64,000 bases of DNA from the NCBI RefSeq assembly GCF_003096695.1, contig NZ_QEKY01000004.1, positions 117,918 through 181,917 of the forward strand, written 5' to 3'. Positions 34,212 through 43,882 of the stretch are shown one piece after another; position 1 is the stretch's first letter; each line of letters begins with the position of its first letter. Origin of the DNA: Porphyromonas loveana (GTDB taxonomy: Bacteria; Bacteroidota; Bacteroidia; Bacteroidales; Porphyromonadaceae). A program made the translations under genes and the position numbers. Below the pieces are notes generated by a model. The model was not told the DNA's origin. It searched no databases and saw only the letters and a list, made by a program, of their open reading frames with translations.

Positions 34212-34888
34212 AGCGGTATATAGACCACTTTTTTTGTCTTGAAATAGTCTTCTTCGAAGGCCGGCCACAGGTCTTCGACCATCGCCTTGTGTCGGAAGGG
34301 GAGTACTTCGTGCTGGAGCTCACCCCCTTTGAGGCAAATGAGGCCGTTCGGCAGGGCGTTCTGCTGGCTGTCGTGACGGATGAGTTTGCTGCTGATCTTG
34401 GCCAGTTCGCTCAGCTTCATCACTGCACGGCTCACCACAAAGTCGTATTTCTCTCCTATGCTTTCGGCCCTGCAGTGTATCGTGCGCACGTTGTCCAGTC
34501 CGAGAGCTTCGGCCACTGCTGTGGCTACCTTCACTTTCTTGCCGATGCTGTCCACCAGCAAGAAAGACACTTCGGGGTAGAGTACCGCCAGCGGTATGCC
34601 GGGGAATCCGCCGCCTGTGCCTAAATCTAATACAGTCGTACCCGCCCTAAAGTTCAGTATTCGGGCAATGCCCAGCGAGTGAAGCACGTGATGGGGGTAG
34701 AGATTGTCGATGTCTTTGCGAGAGATAACGTTAATCTGCGCGTTCCATTCGGCGTATAATGCGCCCATCTGCCTGAACTGCTCTCGTTGGCGTTCGGACA
34801 GATGGGGAAAGTATTTGTCGATGATTTCGGCTCCTGCCGATTGGGGCTGTAGCTCTCCGGAGGTCTCCGGCGATGTGGTCATTTGCAT
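34208..34888 (-). CDS. rsmG: 16S rRNA (guanine527-N7)-methyltransferase RsmG
   Basis: 226 residues from 34888 (MQMTTSPETSGELQ); the long upstream extension lies in the neighbouring gene and is rejected. SAM-binding VLDLGTGGGFPGIPLAVLYP, NVISRKDIDNLYPHHVLHSL and VVSRAV are family hallmarks. Separated from the upstream lipoprotein gene by 19 nt. Confidence 0.93.
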   Translation of the reverse strand: MQMTTSPETSGELQPQSAGAEIIDKYFPHLSERQREQFRQMGALYAEWNAQINVISRKDIDNLYPHHVLHSLGIARILNFRAGTTVLDLGTGGGFPGIPLAVLYPEVSFLLVDSIGKKVKVATAVAEALGLDNVRTIHCRAESIGEKYDFVVSRAVMKLSELAKISSKLIRHDSQQNALPNGLICLKGGELQHEVLPFRHKAMVEDLWPAFEEDYFKTKKVVYIPL

Positions 34889-34907
34889 ACGGGGTGAGGA
34901 GGAGTGA

Positions 34908-35723
34908 CTAAGGGATGTAGCGTTTGAGCGGTGAGTCGTCTCGCAACAGAGGAGCCAGGACGTCATAACCCAGACGCACATAGACCGCACCTCGGGCGTA
35001 AGCTGCAATCTGGTATTCGTTGAAGCAGTAGGTGAGTCCCTTGTCGTCAGCCATGAAGTTGCCATTGGGCTGGATCTCCTCGGCGTTGAAGAAGCCTATG
35101 GCATCCAGTTCCGAGGGCGAACTCTTACCGAAGTCGCGTACCAGTTGCTCCACGATGAGCGCAGAGAGGCGTTCCGTGTAATCACCCTTGAATATATCTC
35201 TTTCCTCGAGCACCTTGCCTGATGAGCGTAGTACGTTGGCAAATCGGACTGTATTCTCGGGATGTGCACCACCTTCATACGTATATATATTGATCCGAGT
35301 GGCTACCATGCCCGTATCGCAATAGGCGATGGTATTTTCTATCTTGTACACGTAGTCCAGCAGGTCGGCCGGCAATCCTTGCAGGCTGGCCTCGGCGTTG
35401 TTGGAGCGATAGTCTTCTCCCAACACGCGTACGAACCCTTCCATAGCGTTCACGGGCGAGGGGGCATCCATAAGGCTGTCGCCGAAGAGCAGACCATTGA
35501 ATATCTCGGTTAGGACTTTGTCCTCGGATGGATAGACGTACTTGATAATCACTTGCAGAGCCGGTCTGTCTGTATCCGTGCGCAGGGGAATGTATTGTTC
35601 CAGATGTGCGGAGTCAAAGGCCAGAAGTTCCGCCTCGGCGCCTTTCTTACGATCACAGCCCATGGCGATGGCCAGGGAGAGCGGGAAGAGTAGCAGTAGT
35701 GCGAGTCGCATATATTTAGTCAT
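34908..35723 (-). CDS. DUF3298-family lipoprotein
   Basis: 271 residues if started at 35723 (or 267 from 35711). A lipoprotein signal runs LALLLLFPLSLAIAMGC. A DUF4163-like segment comes first; the C-terminal DUF3298 follows, with YTYEGGAHPENTVRFANVL and CFNEYQIAAYARGAVYVRLGY. Related domains occur in the anti-sigma-type protein RsiV; here a periplasmic envelope role is only an inference. The start codon at 35783 is rejected because a promoter -7 box lies just downstream of it. Confidence 0.82.
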   Translation of the reverse strand: MTKYMRLALLLLFPLSLAIAMGCDRKKGAEAELLAFDSAHLEQYIPLRTDTDRPALQVIIKYVYPSEDKVLTEIFNGLLFGDSLMDAPSPVNAMEGFVRVLGEDYRSNNAEASLQGLPADLLDYVYKIENTIAYCDTGMVATRINIYTYEGGAHPENTVRFANVLRSSGKVLEERDIFKGDYTERLSALIVEQLVRDFGKSSPSELDAIGFFNAEEIQPNGNFMADDKGLTYCFNEYQIAAYARGAVYVRLGYDVLAPLLRDDSPLKRYIP

Positions 35724-35765
35724 AATGCCGGAGGATAATACGAGTAGGTTCATTCTTTCTTGCCA

Positions 35766-35773
35766 CAAATTTA
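35766..35773 (-). promoter_or_regulatory. Probable -7 box of the lipoprotein-rsmG-MBL-gcvP operon
   Basis: TAAATTTG on the minus strand, about 43 nt before the start codon at 35723. The -33 region (AAAACTCC and beyond) is poor. Confidence 0.5.
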
Positions 35774-35827
35774 CGCAATTCATTCGGAAAACTCCTTTTT
35801 TTACGCGCCATAATCCGCGAAGAACAC

Positions 35828-35875
35828 GCGCATAATTTTTCGGGAAATGGCGCCATTTCCCGAAAAATTATGCGC
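35828..35875. repeat. 48-bp perfect palindrome with GGCGCC centre
   Basis: Each 24-base arm runs GCGCATAATTTTTCGGGAAA then TGGC to the central GGCGCC at 35849-35854, without a mismatch. It lies midway between two divergent promoters. Further GGCGC/TGGCGCG copies follow to 35955. Confidence 0.9.
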
Positions 35876-35950
35876 CAAAACAAAAAAGAAATGGTGCGTC
35901 TTTTCCATCGGAATTGGCGCGCATTTCTATCAGATTATGGCGCGGTTTTT

Positions 35951-35982
35951 TTGGCGATTGCCGAAGAAAATGGTTACTTTTG
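35951..35982 (+). promoter_or_regulatory. Promoter of the HU/SPOR protein-queG operon
   Basis: TTG at 35951-35953, 21-nt spacer, TACTTTTG at 35975-35982. The predicted transcript start near 35989 gives a leader of about 43 nt. Confidence 0.7.
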
Positions 35983-36031
35983 CTTCGAGAAGTCGCCCGT
36001 TTCGGACCCGACATCCTTATACTCCCACATA

Positions 36032-37090
36032 ATGAATAGGTTGATATCTCACATAGAGCGCAGCATCAGCATGCATAAGTGTGTCGTGGTGCCGAGCCTT
36101 GGCGGTTTTGTGGCCGAGCTGTTGCCGGCGCGTTACGACCGCGAGGACCATCTCATCTATCCGCCGAAAGAAGAACTTCGTTTCAATGCCGCCCTCTCAG
36201 TCCGAGACGGTATTTTGGAGGATAGCTACGCGCGTGCCTATGGTATTTCGCACCGTCGTGCCCGCGTGATGCTGGACGATGATGTGCGTGCGCTGCGTGC
36301 CGAGTTGGTACGTTCCGGCCGCGTGAGCCTCGAAAAAATGGGTGAGTTGACGCTCAACCCCGAGGGACAGATTAGCTATTCGCACCGCGGACGCTCCGAT
36401 GAGAGCTCCGGATTCTCCTACGGTTTGGTGCCATGCTCGCTGCCCCGTCTGGCAGCTCTACCCGCCGAAGTGGCCGAGTCGCAGCCCGAGGTGGTACGTC
36501 TGCACCCTGAGGGCAAGGGCGATTACTTCTATCTGAGGATTCACAAGCGCTCGGGTATGGCTGTTGCTGCCGTGTTGCTGCTCGCAGCTCTCCTTGTCGT
36601 TCCCTGGGGACAGATCTCTTCTTCCGACAAGTTTGCCGCCAGCTTCGTCCCCACGGAGCTCACCGCCCACCGTGTCTGGGCTGATACGGAGGTGCAACCC
36701 GTGTGGGTGGACGTCCCCAAGCAAGTGCAGCCGAGCTCTGCTACCGCAGCCGAGTCCGAACCTATCGCCACAGCTGCTCCTGCAACGATGCCTAATGTGC
36801 TGGCCACCGATGTGGCAGAAGGCGGAGTGCCCGTCATGCACGAACCAGTGGGTTCCAAATACTACTACGTGGTCGTAGCCACATTCTCCTCCGCCACCAA
36901 GGCGCGTGAGTACTATCGCTCCCATGTGGACAAGGCTACGCTGCCCAATGCGCTGGTGCTGCTGAGCCGTAACAAGGCGCGTATCTATGCCGATCGGTTC
37001 GCCACGACGGATGAAGCACAGGCCTATATCCGCACCATGCGGGACAAAAACAGTCTCTTTGCCGACGCTTGGGTATATGCAGGCCGATGA
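36032..37090 (+). CDS. HU-CCDC81 and SPOR domain membrane protein
   Basis: 352 residues from 36032 (MNRLISHIERSISMHKCVVV); the in-frame extension to 35870 is rejected because it contains a palindrome arm and the promoter. Two tandem HU-like folds (VVVPSLGGFVAELLPARYD, then SYARAYGISHRRARVMLDDDVRAL ... SLEKMGELTLNPEG), a single membrane helix near residues 177-195 (MAVAAVLLLAALLVVP), a Pro/Ala-rich linker, and a C-terminal SPOR domain (YYYVVVATFSSATKAREYY). SPOR domains bind denuded septal peptidoglycan, so this protein could link a nucleoid-associated fold inside the cell to the division site outside. Overlaps queG by 14 nt. Confidence 0.87.
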   Translation: MNRLISHIERSISMHKCVVVPSLGGFVAELLPARYDREDHLIYPPKEELRFNAALSVRDGILEDSYARAYGISHRRARVMLDDDVRALRAELVRSGRVSLEKMGELTLNPEGQISYSHRGRSDESSGFSYGLVPCSLPRLAALPAEVAESQPEVVRLHPEGKGDYFYLRIHKRSGMAVAAVLLLAALLVVPWGQISSSDKFAASFVPTELTAHRVWADTEVQPVWVDVPKQVQPSSATAAESEPIATAAPATMPNVLATDVAEGGVPVMHEPVGSKYYYVVVATFSSATKAREYYRSHVDKATLPNALVLLSRNKARIYADRFATTDEAQAYIRTMRDKNSLFADAWVYAGR

Positions 37091-38060
37091 GAAAATAACA
37101 TTGCGATATTCGCCCACAGAGTCGGCGCGCCTTATAAAAGAAGAGGCGCGCCGACTTGGTTTTAGCGCCTGTGGGTTTGCCGAGGCCGAGGCTCTGCCGC
37201 CTGCGGTCGTCGGCACCTACGAGCGATTCCTTTCTGAGGGACGGCATGGGGAGATGGACTATCTGGAGCGCAATAGGGAGCTGCGTTATGCTCCTGCCGC
37301 GCTCCTCCCCGGTACGCGGACGGTTATCTCCGTTGCACTGAACTATTTCCCCAAGACCAAGCAATCGCCTTCCGCTCCTCAGATTGCCTACTATGCCTAT
37401 GGCAAGGACTATCATCGGGTGGTGAAGCGGCTGCTTGACCAGCTACTGGACTATATCCGTCGGGAGATTTGCCCCGAGGTCACGGGGCGTTCGTTCAGTG
37501 ACTCTGCCCCCATTGCCGAGCGTTATTGGGCTTGTCGTGCCGGTATTGGTTGGGTGGGACGCAGCGGTATGCTTGTCCTGCCGGAGGGAGGCACCTTCTT
37601 CTTCTTGGGCGAATTGCTCGTGGACATTCCGTTGCCGTCCGACGGCCCGATGATGTCGCGGTGCGGATCGTGCAGACGCTGCATCGAGAGCTGTCCCACG
37701 GGGGCTATATCCGAGGCAGGGTTCGACTCCCGTTTGTGCGTAAGCTACCTGACGATAGAGCACGCGGGGGAGATCCCGAAGTCGCTGGCAGAGAAGCTTG
37801 GCAATCGCTTCTACGGCTGCGACAGTTGCCAGCTCTGTTGCCCGTGGAATCGCTATGCCCACCCCTCCGAAGTAGAAGCCTTCACTCCACGTGAAGCTCT
37901 GCTCTCGTTCAATCGTGAAGATCTGGCCACTTTGGACGAAGACTCCTACCGACACTTCTTCGGCGGCTCAGCCATGAAGCGGGCGGGACTTGACGGACTG
38001 TTGCGCAACGCCCGTGCCCTGCGACACGCTGCCACCGAGGACGAAGAGACGCCGTCGTAG
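37077..38060 (+). CDS. queG: Epoxyqueuosine reductase QueG
   Basis: Cobalamin- and Fe-S-dependent enzyme catalysing the last step of queuosine tRNA modification. 327 residues from 37077. Two [4Fe-4S] motifs: CGSCRRCIESCP (about residue 196) and CDSCQLCCPWN (about 247). The active-site region SDSAPIAERYWACRAGIGWVGRSG is intact. The start codon lies inside the upstream gene, so the two are translationally coupled. Confidence 0.93.
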   Translation: MQADEKITLRYSPTESARLIKEEARRLGFSACGFAEAEALPPAVVGTYERFLSEGRHGEMDYLERNRELRYAPAALLPGTRTVISVALNYFPKTKQSPSAPQIAYYAYGKDYHRVVKRLLDQLLDYIRREICPEVTGRSFSDSAPIAERYWACRAGIGWVGRSGMLVLPEGGTFFFLGELLVDIPLPSDGPMMSRCGSCRRCIESCPTGAISEAGFDSRLCVSYLTIEHAGEIPKSLAEKLGNRFYGCDSCQLCCPWNRYAHPSEVEAFTPREALLSFNREDLATLDEDSYRHFFGGSAMKRAGLDGLLRNARALRHAATEDEETPS

Positions 38061-38293
38061 ATCGCCGATCCCTCTGCCTCGAAGTTCTGTCGCTTTCCTG
38101 CCATCTTCTTCCAACTCTGCCTGCTATACCTATTTTAATAAGGTGTTGATTTTTATGCTTGGTTGTTGATAACTCGGCTCAGAATGGTGCTCTGGTTTGT
38201 TCCAAAATCCATTCCTTTGTACCCGCGTCTCGACTGAGTGGCTTTGCATCCTCCACGGGTTGGGAACACATTGTTTTATAAACATATATCATC

Positions 38294-38560
38294 ATGAAAC
38301 TAAATTCTCGAAACACTTCGTCACGGGAGGAGGTATTCCCGTTTCGTGTCCATCGTGTCAAGGAAGTAGCCGTGCGCTATTTCCCGCATCTCACCCCCAA
38401 TTCCGGTACGCGTGCCCTGCGGAGGATCATCTATGGGGATCAAGAACTCCTCTGTACGCTTAGAGAACATGGCTATGCATCGGGACAACGTTCGTTCACG
38501 CCCGCGATGCTCAATGTCCTCACGGCTTATCTGGGTACGCCCGAAGAGTTTAGCCCCTGA
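38294..38560 (+). CDS. DUF4248 family protein
   Basis: Small basic Bacteroidetes protein of 88 residues. Family pattern: FPFRVHRVKEVAVRYFPHLTPNSGTRALRRII then TPAMLNVLTAYLGTP. The C-terminal half resembles a small helical, perhaps DNA-contacting, domain. Family members often sit beside mobile or phage-type genes, but here both neighbours are housekeeping. The 233-bp gap upstream has only weak promoter-like sequence (TTCCTTTG at 38212). Confidence 0.75.
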   Translation: MKLNSRNTSSREEVFPFRVHRVKEVAVRYFPHLTPNSGTRALRRIIYGDQELLCTLREHGYASGQRSFTPAMLNVLTAYLGTPEEFSP

Positions 38561-38596
38561 GCCTCTGCGCAGATACAAGTAGTCCCTTAAAAGAAT

Positions 38597-38627
38597 GTGC
38601 CATAGTCGCTCTTTGCAACTATGGCAC
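38597..38627. terminator. Hairpin between convergent genes
   Basis: Perfect 10-bp arms GTGCCATAGT / ACTATGGCAC with an 11-nt loop, between the DUF4248 gene (+) and the threonine aldolase gene (-). Confidence 0.7.
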
Positions 38628-38658
38628 GTCCTTATTATAACATGTGAGGGGGGGACGC

Positions 38659-39696
38659 TCAATGGCGGTAGCTCGATATGCTGTGGATGATGGCGGCAAC
38701 GTTCTCCGGTGGAGTCGCCCAAGAGGTGACAAGACGGATCGCGGAGCTGTCCGGCGATACGCTTTGCCATACGTAAAAGTCGTATTCGGTGCTCAGCTTC
38801 TCGATCAGGCTATTGGGCAGGATCGGGAAAATCTGATTGGTCTGCGATGGGTAGAGGAAAGAATAGCTGCAGGCAGCGATGCCGGCGCTTAGCTCGGCGG
38901 CCATTCTATTGGCGTGGGTTGCCAGTTCATAGAAGAGTCCGTTGCGGAAGAGGGTGGCAAACTGGATGCCGAGGATGCGCCCCTTGGCGAGCATGGCTCC
39001 GCGCTGTTTGATCTGGAAGAGAAAGGCATTGTCAGGACGGCGACTGGTGAAAACGATGGCTTCCCCGAGCAAAGCTCCGTTCTTCGTGCCGCCGATATAG
39101 AAAGCATCGACCAGCGCAGCTATCTCGCGGAGGGAGGGATTGTCTTCGCCCGAGGCCGTAACAGCCGAGCCGATACGTGCTCCGTCGAGATAGAGTAGGA
39201 GCCCGTGGGCACGACAGAAGGCCGAGAGTTCCGATAGTTCGCGACGGGAATAGAGCGTGCCGAACTCCGTCGATTGGGAGATGTACACCATGGCGGGCTT
39301 CACCATGTGCTCGTCGGTATGATGCGTGAGGACTGCGAGGATGTCGTCCGTGGTGAGTTTGCCAAGGGGCGTCGGCACCGTGCACACCTTGTGTCCGGTG
39401 CTTTCGATGGCGCCGGTTTCGTGTACATTGATATGGCCCGACGCTGCTGCGATGACAGCTTCGTGCGGACGCAGCAAGTGACTGATCACAAGAAGATTGG
39501 TTTGCGTGCCTCCCGAAACGAAATATATGTCGGCTTCGGGCAGATCGCACTCGCGGCGGATCATTGCACGCGCCTCTTCGCAATAGGCATCGTAGCCATA
39601 TCCTTCTTGCGGGACGAGGTTGGTTTCGCTCAATGCGCTTAGTATGGCGGGGTGTGCACCCTCGGAATAATCATTTTTGAAGCTGATCTTTGACAT
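38659..39696 (-). CDS. ltaE: Low-specificity L-threonine aldolase family protein
   Basis: PLP-dependent beta-eliminating lyase fold, 345 residues. Opening SFKNDYSEGAHPAILSAL, VSGGTQTNLLVISHLLRP, DGARIGSAVTASGED, and the PLP-lysine motif FYIGGTKNGALLGEAIVF. Produces glycine and acetaldehyde from threonine in characterised members. Last gene of the panC-GHL10-hemW run, 36 nt after hemW. Confidence 0.87.
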   Translation of the reverse strand: MSKISFKNDYSEGAHPAILSALSETNLVPQEGYGYDAYCEEARAMIRRECDLPEADIYFVSGGTQTNLLVISHLLRPHEAVIAAASGHINVHETGAIESTGHKVCTVPTPLGKLTTDDILAVLTHHTDEHMVKPAMVYISQSTEFGTLYSRRELSELSAFCRAHGLLLYLDGARIGSAVTASGEDNPSLREIAALVDAFYIGGTKNGALLGEAIVFTSRRPDNAFLFQIKQRGAMLAKGRILGIQFATLFRNGLFYELATHANRMAAELSAGIAACSYSFLYPSQTNQIFPILPNSLIEKLSTEYDFYVWQSVSPDSSAIRLVTSWATPPENVAAIIHSISSYRH

Positions 39697-39732
39697 ATTT
39701 GATGTTGTAATGGGAGGAACTCTCGCGGGAGT

Positions 39733-40863
39733 TCAGACGATGAATAGTTCGGATATGATGCTGTCGGACAGGAAGATGCCGCGCTCGGTGAGTCGTATTC
39801 TCCCGTCTTCTTGCTTGACAAGGAGACCGTTGCGGACGAAGGGGGCAACGGCTTGCAGACATTCTTCGGCACGTTTCGCCCCGAAGCGTTCTTCTATGAG
39901 GGAGATGGGCAAGCCTTGGGCGGTGCGTAGGCGAGTCATCAGTGTCTCGTTGTATCGTTCGTTGGCGGAGAGGATTTCTTTCGAATAGGGAGCCTCTCCC
40001 TCTGCAATAGCTGCCAGATAGCGACGAAGATCGGCCACGTTGGCACGTCGGGTACACTTGCCATCGAAGCTGTGAGCAGAGGGGCCGAGACCGAGAAAGG
40101 GAGCATCGTTCCAATAAGAACTGTTGTGACGTGAATGCCGATTGGGGCGGGCGAAGTTGGATATTTCGTAGTGCTCGTATCCGGCTTCGGTCAGCTGCTC
40201 GCGCAGCATACAGAAGAACTCCAAGCTGACGTCCTCCTCTACTTCCCGAATCTTGCCCGTGCGGAGCATACGTGTGAGGGAGGTACCCTCTTCGTATATC
40301 AGATGATAGGCCGAGATATGGGGTGGGGCGATCGAGCAAATGGCGGTGATATTGTCTTGCCACCGCGCAGGTGTTTGCTCGGGCAGGCCGTAGATGAGGT
40401 CGATACTTAGGTTGGTGAGTCCCACGTGGCGGCAGTGATCCACGGCTTCGTACACCTGTCGGCTGCTGTGACGTCGGTTGAGAAAGAGCAGATCTTCGTC
40501 TCGAAAGCTCTGCGCCCCCATACTGATTCTGTTGATGGGTAGGGCAGCTATCTCTTGTGTATAGGCCTGAGTCAGATCATCGGGATTGGCCTCCAGCGTT
40601 ATCTCTGCATCCGATGAGAGGGGGAAAAGACGACATGCCTCGTCCAAGATATGCTCCAACTCTCGTGGTGAAAGGAGCGAAGGTGTGCCTCCTCCGAAAT
40701 AGATAGTGCCGACGGGGTCGGTGATTTCTCCTCGTCGGAGGTGCATCTCGCGGATCAAAGCTTCGACATAGTCGGAGAGCAACGCGCTGTCGGTCTGCGA
40801 GTAGAAGTCGCAATACGAACAGCGCGTGGCACAGAAAGGAATATGAATGTAGAGTCCTGTCAC
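39733..40863 (-). CDS. hemW: HemW-like radical SAM protein
   Basis: 376 residues. Radical SAM motif C11xxxC15xxC18 (CATRCSYCDF), GGGTPSLL, and IYGLPEQTPARWQDNI, typical for the HemW/HemN branch. HemW is a heme chaperone rather than a coproporphyrinogen oxidase; many records still use the old name. The upstream gene stop overlaps its start by an ATGA. In an organism that depends on external heme, a heme-handling role is reasonable but inferred. Confidence 0.9.
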   Translation of the reverse strand: MTGLYIHIPFCATRCSYCDFYSQTDSALLSDYVEALIREMHLRRGEITDPVGTIYFGGGTPSLLSPRELEHILDEACRLFPLSSDAEITLEANPDDLTQAYTQEIAALPINRISMGAQSFRDEDLLFLNRRHSSRQVYEAVDHCRHVGLTNLSIDLIYGLPEQTPARWQDNITAICSIAPPHISAYHLIYEEGTSLTRMLRTGKIREVEEDVSLEFFCMLREQLTEAGYEHYEISNFARPNRHSRHNSSYWNDAPFLGLGPSAHSFDGKCTRRANVADLRRYLAAIAEGEAPYSKEILSANERYNETLMTRLRTAQGLPISLIEERFGAKRAEECLQAVAPFVRNGLLVKQEDGRIRLTERGIFLSDSIISELFIV

Positions 40864-42407
40864 CGGATTTCCATGCTGGTGGGTGCAGATGCAGGGCCGG
40901 CTACGTGAAGTCTGTCCACTGCCTGCAGGCGCACTTCGATGCGTTTTGCTCCTTTGATGAGGGCATGGGACAGTATATAGGTGCCTTCGTCGATGCCGTC
41001 TGCGGCGAGCTTGTCTTCGATCTTATCCGCCGAATCGAATTTCCTTACGAAGAGACGGTAGTGTACAGCGGAAGTCTCTCCTGCTGTTTTGTTCCATCTA
41101 ACTTCTATCTGTCCGTCGGGACGACGTGTCAGTCGTGGTGCTTCTGCCGTCTTGGGTAGGACGGATCCCTTCCGATGTACGGGCATGGGTACTACGTCTT
41201 CGGCGAATCGCTCTCTGATAATCTGCGGCAAGCCGTTGCTCTCGTGGCGTATTTGTTCCTCACGGAAGAAGCATACACCTGCAAAACCAAGACTGCGAGC
41301 CGAATCGATCTGGTCGGCGATGACTTTCGGAGGCCAGTTGCTATTGTCCACAACACGGTAGGTGGCGAGTCCCGGTACGATCGGTAGTGTGGGCAGTTGC
41401 GCTTTCCAATCTTCGAGAAAAGGGTAGAAAAGATCGTCGCGGTAGTACATCATCGGTACGAGGAAGTCCACAGTTCCCTCACGAGCCCAGACCACAGGAT
41501 CCTGATATACACCTTCGTACGCTGTCCAGTTGCCACCGCGCACGCCGGCAAGCTGACGTAAGCGTCCCAACGTGGCGACGCTGACGCTCACCCACGGCGT
41601 CTTCTCTGTGGCAGCCTGATGGACGTCCGCCATCAGATCCGATAGGTTGCGGCGGCGCCAAGTCTCCAAACTCATGCTTCCTCCAAACCGTTTGTGAGTA
41701 GCGGCATCAGCAAAACTCTTGGCCTTTTCGGGGTAGCGCATGTAGTCAAGATGGATGCCATCGACGGGATATTTGTTCACAATCTCGCTAACGATGGAGG
41801 CAAAGTATTTTCGTGCTTCGGGTACACCCGGATTGAGATACCAAAGATTATTGTGTCGCACACACCATTCGGGGTGTTGGTTCTTGACCGATTTGCTGCC
41901 GAGCGAACGGATGTGTCGATCCGGTCCCAGAGGCGTAACGACCAACCATGCGTGGAACGCGAGGCCGCGTTTGTGGCACTCTTTGAGCGCAAAGTCCAGC
42001 GGATCGTAATCCGGTCTGCCTGTCCCTGTGAACACAGTCGACTGGGGTTCGATGGCAGAAGGGTAGATTACGTCGCCTCGATGGCGTACTTGGAAGAAAA
42101 CGGTGTTGAACTTTTCGCGCTGAAGGCGGTCGAGAATACGACAAAGTTCGTCCTTCTGTCTGCGTATAGCCTCGGCAGTGTTTGCAGCGCGTTGCGGCCA
42201 GTCCAGTCCGTATATGGTCGTGAGCCATACACCACGCATCTCTTCCTTAGCAGGACTTACCCACGGCTTCACAGGCGGGGCAGTCGCTACCGTATCCTCC
42301 TTGGAAGGGAGAACAATGACACGCGGAGCAATCTTCTTAGTGCCACAGCCTGTGATCAGGAGGGTGAAGAGGACTGTCAAAGAGACGATGGAGCGACTAA
42401 TCCTCAT
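40860..42407 (-). CDS. Family 10-like glycosyl hydrolase lipoprotein (GHL10/DUF187)
   Basis: 515 residues from 42407 ([25 protein letters not shown]), a lipoprotein signal with Cys near residue 21. The GHL10 domain opens [18 protein letters not shown] and includes [24 protein letters not shown] and [20 protein letters not shown]-terminal fibronectin III-like module (about 420-515) follows. Predicted cell-surface or periplasmic glycosidase acting on an unknown glycan. Start overlaps the panC end by 11 nt. Confidence 0.88.
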   Translation of the reverse strand: MRISRSIVSLTVLFTLLITGCGTKKIAPRVIVLPSKEDTVATAPPVKPWVSPAKEEMRGVWLTTIYGLDWPQRAANTAEAIRRQKDELCRILDRLQREKFNTVFFQVRHRGDVIYPSAIEPQSTVFTGTGRPDYDPLDFALKECHKRGLAFHAWLVVTPLGPDRHIRSLGSKSVKNQHPEWCVRHNNLWYLNPGVPEARKYFASIVSEIVNKYPVDGIHLDYMRYPEKAKSFADAATHKRFGGSMSLETWRRRNLSDLMADVHQAATEKTPWVSVSVATLGRLRQLAGVRGGNWTAYEGVYQDPVVWAREGTVDFLVPMMYYRDDLFYPFLEDWKAQLPTLPIVPGLATYRVVDNSNWPPKVIADQIDSARSLGFAGVCFFREEQIRHESNGLPQIIRERFAEDVVPMPVHRKGSVLPKTAEAPRLTRRPDGQIEVRWNKTAGETSAVHYRLFVRKFDSADKIEDKLAADGIDEGTYILSHALIKGAKRIEVRLQAVDRLHVAGPASAPTSMEIR

Positions 42408-43242
42408 ACTTGATATTGTCGATGAGACGAACCTCGCCACAGAATACGGTGATGCATCCGACGGCATAGTCGGTGTCCTCCCAGTTGCGGATGGACTGCA
42501 GGGTGTGTCCGTCCACAATTTCGAAGTACTCCACGCGCAGATGGGGCAGGGCAGAGAGTTCGCGTGTCACCCACTGTATTACCATTTCGGGCGTGTGTGC
42601 AGGTCTTAGTTCGCGGCTCTGCTTGAGGATGCGGGAGATGGCAGGTGCGATGGTGCGTTCTTCCTTGCTGAGACGTGCATTGCGACTGCTGAGAGCCAGC
42701 CCATCCTCTTCGCGTATGATGGGGCATGCTACGATCTCCACGGGGAGGGACAGAAGGCGTACCATGCTGCGGATGACGGCTATCTGCTGGAAGTCTTTCT
42801 CCCCAAAGTACGCTTTGTGCGGCTCTACCATCTCAAATAGTTTGCTCACCACCTGAGCCACGCCGTTGAAGTGTCCGGGACGATGCTTGCCTTCCATTAC
42901 TTCTGCTACGCTGCCAAGGTCGAATGTACGGGTGTCCGGCTCGGGATAGACTTCCTCCACCGTGGGCATGAAGACGGCATGACAGCCGGCTGCGGACAGC
43001 ATGGCAGCGTCAGCCTCCGGCGTGCGTGGGTAACAAGCCAGGTCGCGACTGTCGTTGAACTGAGTGGGATTGACGAATACGCTGGCCACGCAGAGGTCAC
43101 ATTCGGCTACGGCACGCTCAATCAGACTGATGTGGCCTCGGTGCAATGCTCCCATTGTGGGGACGAAGCCTATGGTTTTTCCGTCGGCATGAGCTTCAGA
43201 CACGAAGCTCTTGAGGGCGGCAACGGTGTTGAATATCTCCAT
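42397..43242 (-). CDS. panC: Pantothenate synthetase
   Basis: Joins pantoate and beta-alanine with ATP. 281 residues, family length. [30 protein letters not shown], the [18 protein letters not shown] loop, [11 protein letters not shown] and the KMSKS-like [10 protein letters not shown] are all recognisable. First gene of a four-gene minus-strand run. Confidence 0.95.
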   Translation of the reverse strand: MEIFNTVAALKSFVSEAHADGKTIGFVPTMGALHRGHISLIERAVAECDLCVASVFVNPTQFNDSRDLACYPRTPEADAAMLSAAGCHAVFMPTVEEVYPEPDTRTFDLGSVAEVMEGKHRPGHFNGVAQVVSKLFEMVEPHKAYFGEKDFQQIAVIRSMVRLLSLPVEIVACPIIREEDGLALSSRNARLSKEERTIAPAISRILKQSRELRPAHTPEMVIQWVTRELSALPHLRVEYFEIVDGHTLQSIRNWEDTDYAVGCITVFCGEVRLIDNIKYED

Positions 43243-43271
43243 TTCGATCTTCTTTTTTTTCTGGGTTGTTA

Positions 43272-43291
43272 GTATAGTCTATACAAAGGAA
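43272..43291 (-). promoter_or_regulatory. Possible panC promoter with a short palindrome
   Basis: On the minus strand TTCCTTTG (43291-43284), one base off the -7 consensus. It is followed directly by the palindrome GTATAG-A-CTATAC (43284-43272), which would cover the transcript start. This could be an operator, but a single example cannot establish it. The remaining 43292-43592 stretch holds no gene I can support. Confidence 0.35.
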
Positions 43292-43592
43292 CAGAATTAT
43301 TTGTGATTATGCTTGCGCCTTTCTCTGTATCCTTCATGGACAAATCTCTGTCCCTCCACCTCTCTTTCTTCGAATGCAACATACATTTCTCTTTTAATAG
43401 GCCTTCTCGGAAGATAGGCATTGCGTTATGTACAAATTCTGCTATTCGCGCGGGCGCATTATTTTATAAGCGGTATAGGAAGGGACACTCACCCCGTCAG
43501 TAGCACTTCGCTCGAAGGTGTATCGGCAGATGGTCTCGTGTGAAAAAGTGTACCGATCTATTCTGTTCTCCGGCCTGTGCGAACAGTCGTGA

Positions 43593-43674
43593 AAACACGC
43601 GCCAAATCGAAAAACTTTTCGCGCCATTTTGAAAAAGAAAACGCGCCAAAACTTTTTCGATTTGGCGCGTGTTT
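43593..43674. repeat. 22-bp perfect inverted repeat with GGCGC cores
   Basis: Arms 43593-43614 and 43653-43674, each containing CGCGCCAAATCGAAAAA or its complement, enclose 38 nt. The loop carries two more CGCGCCA copies. To the right, a TTGGCGCCAA core (43684-43693) and a TCTCCGATTTTTCAGCCCG stretch (43697-43715) reappear in inverted orientation near 54597. Confidence 0.85.
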
Positions 43675-43882
43675 CTCAGAATCTTTGGCGCCAAGTTCTC
43701 CGATTTTTCAGCCCGTAATTTCGAGAAGTATGCTCCAATGTACTGAAAGAGGTACGGATAGTAAAAAAATGATGCTCCAATCGTCATTTCTGCATAGCCG
43801 AGATGCTTGTGTCTTTGGTTCGAATGCTGCACAAATCATTCAAAAAGTAACTCATAAAAACCTGTATGCGATACGGATTCCC

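Noticed and set aside
35870..36031. N-terminal extension of the HU/SPOR gene
   Set aside because: It begins inside the 48-bp palindrome and contains the likely promoter; the family starts at the codon at 36032.
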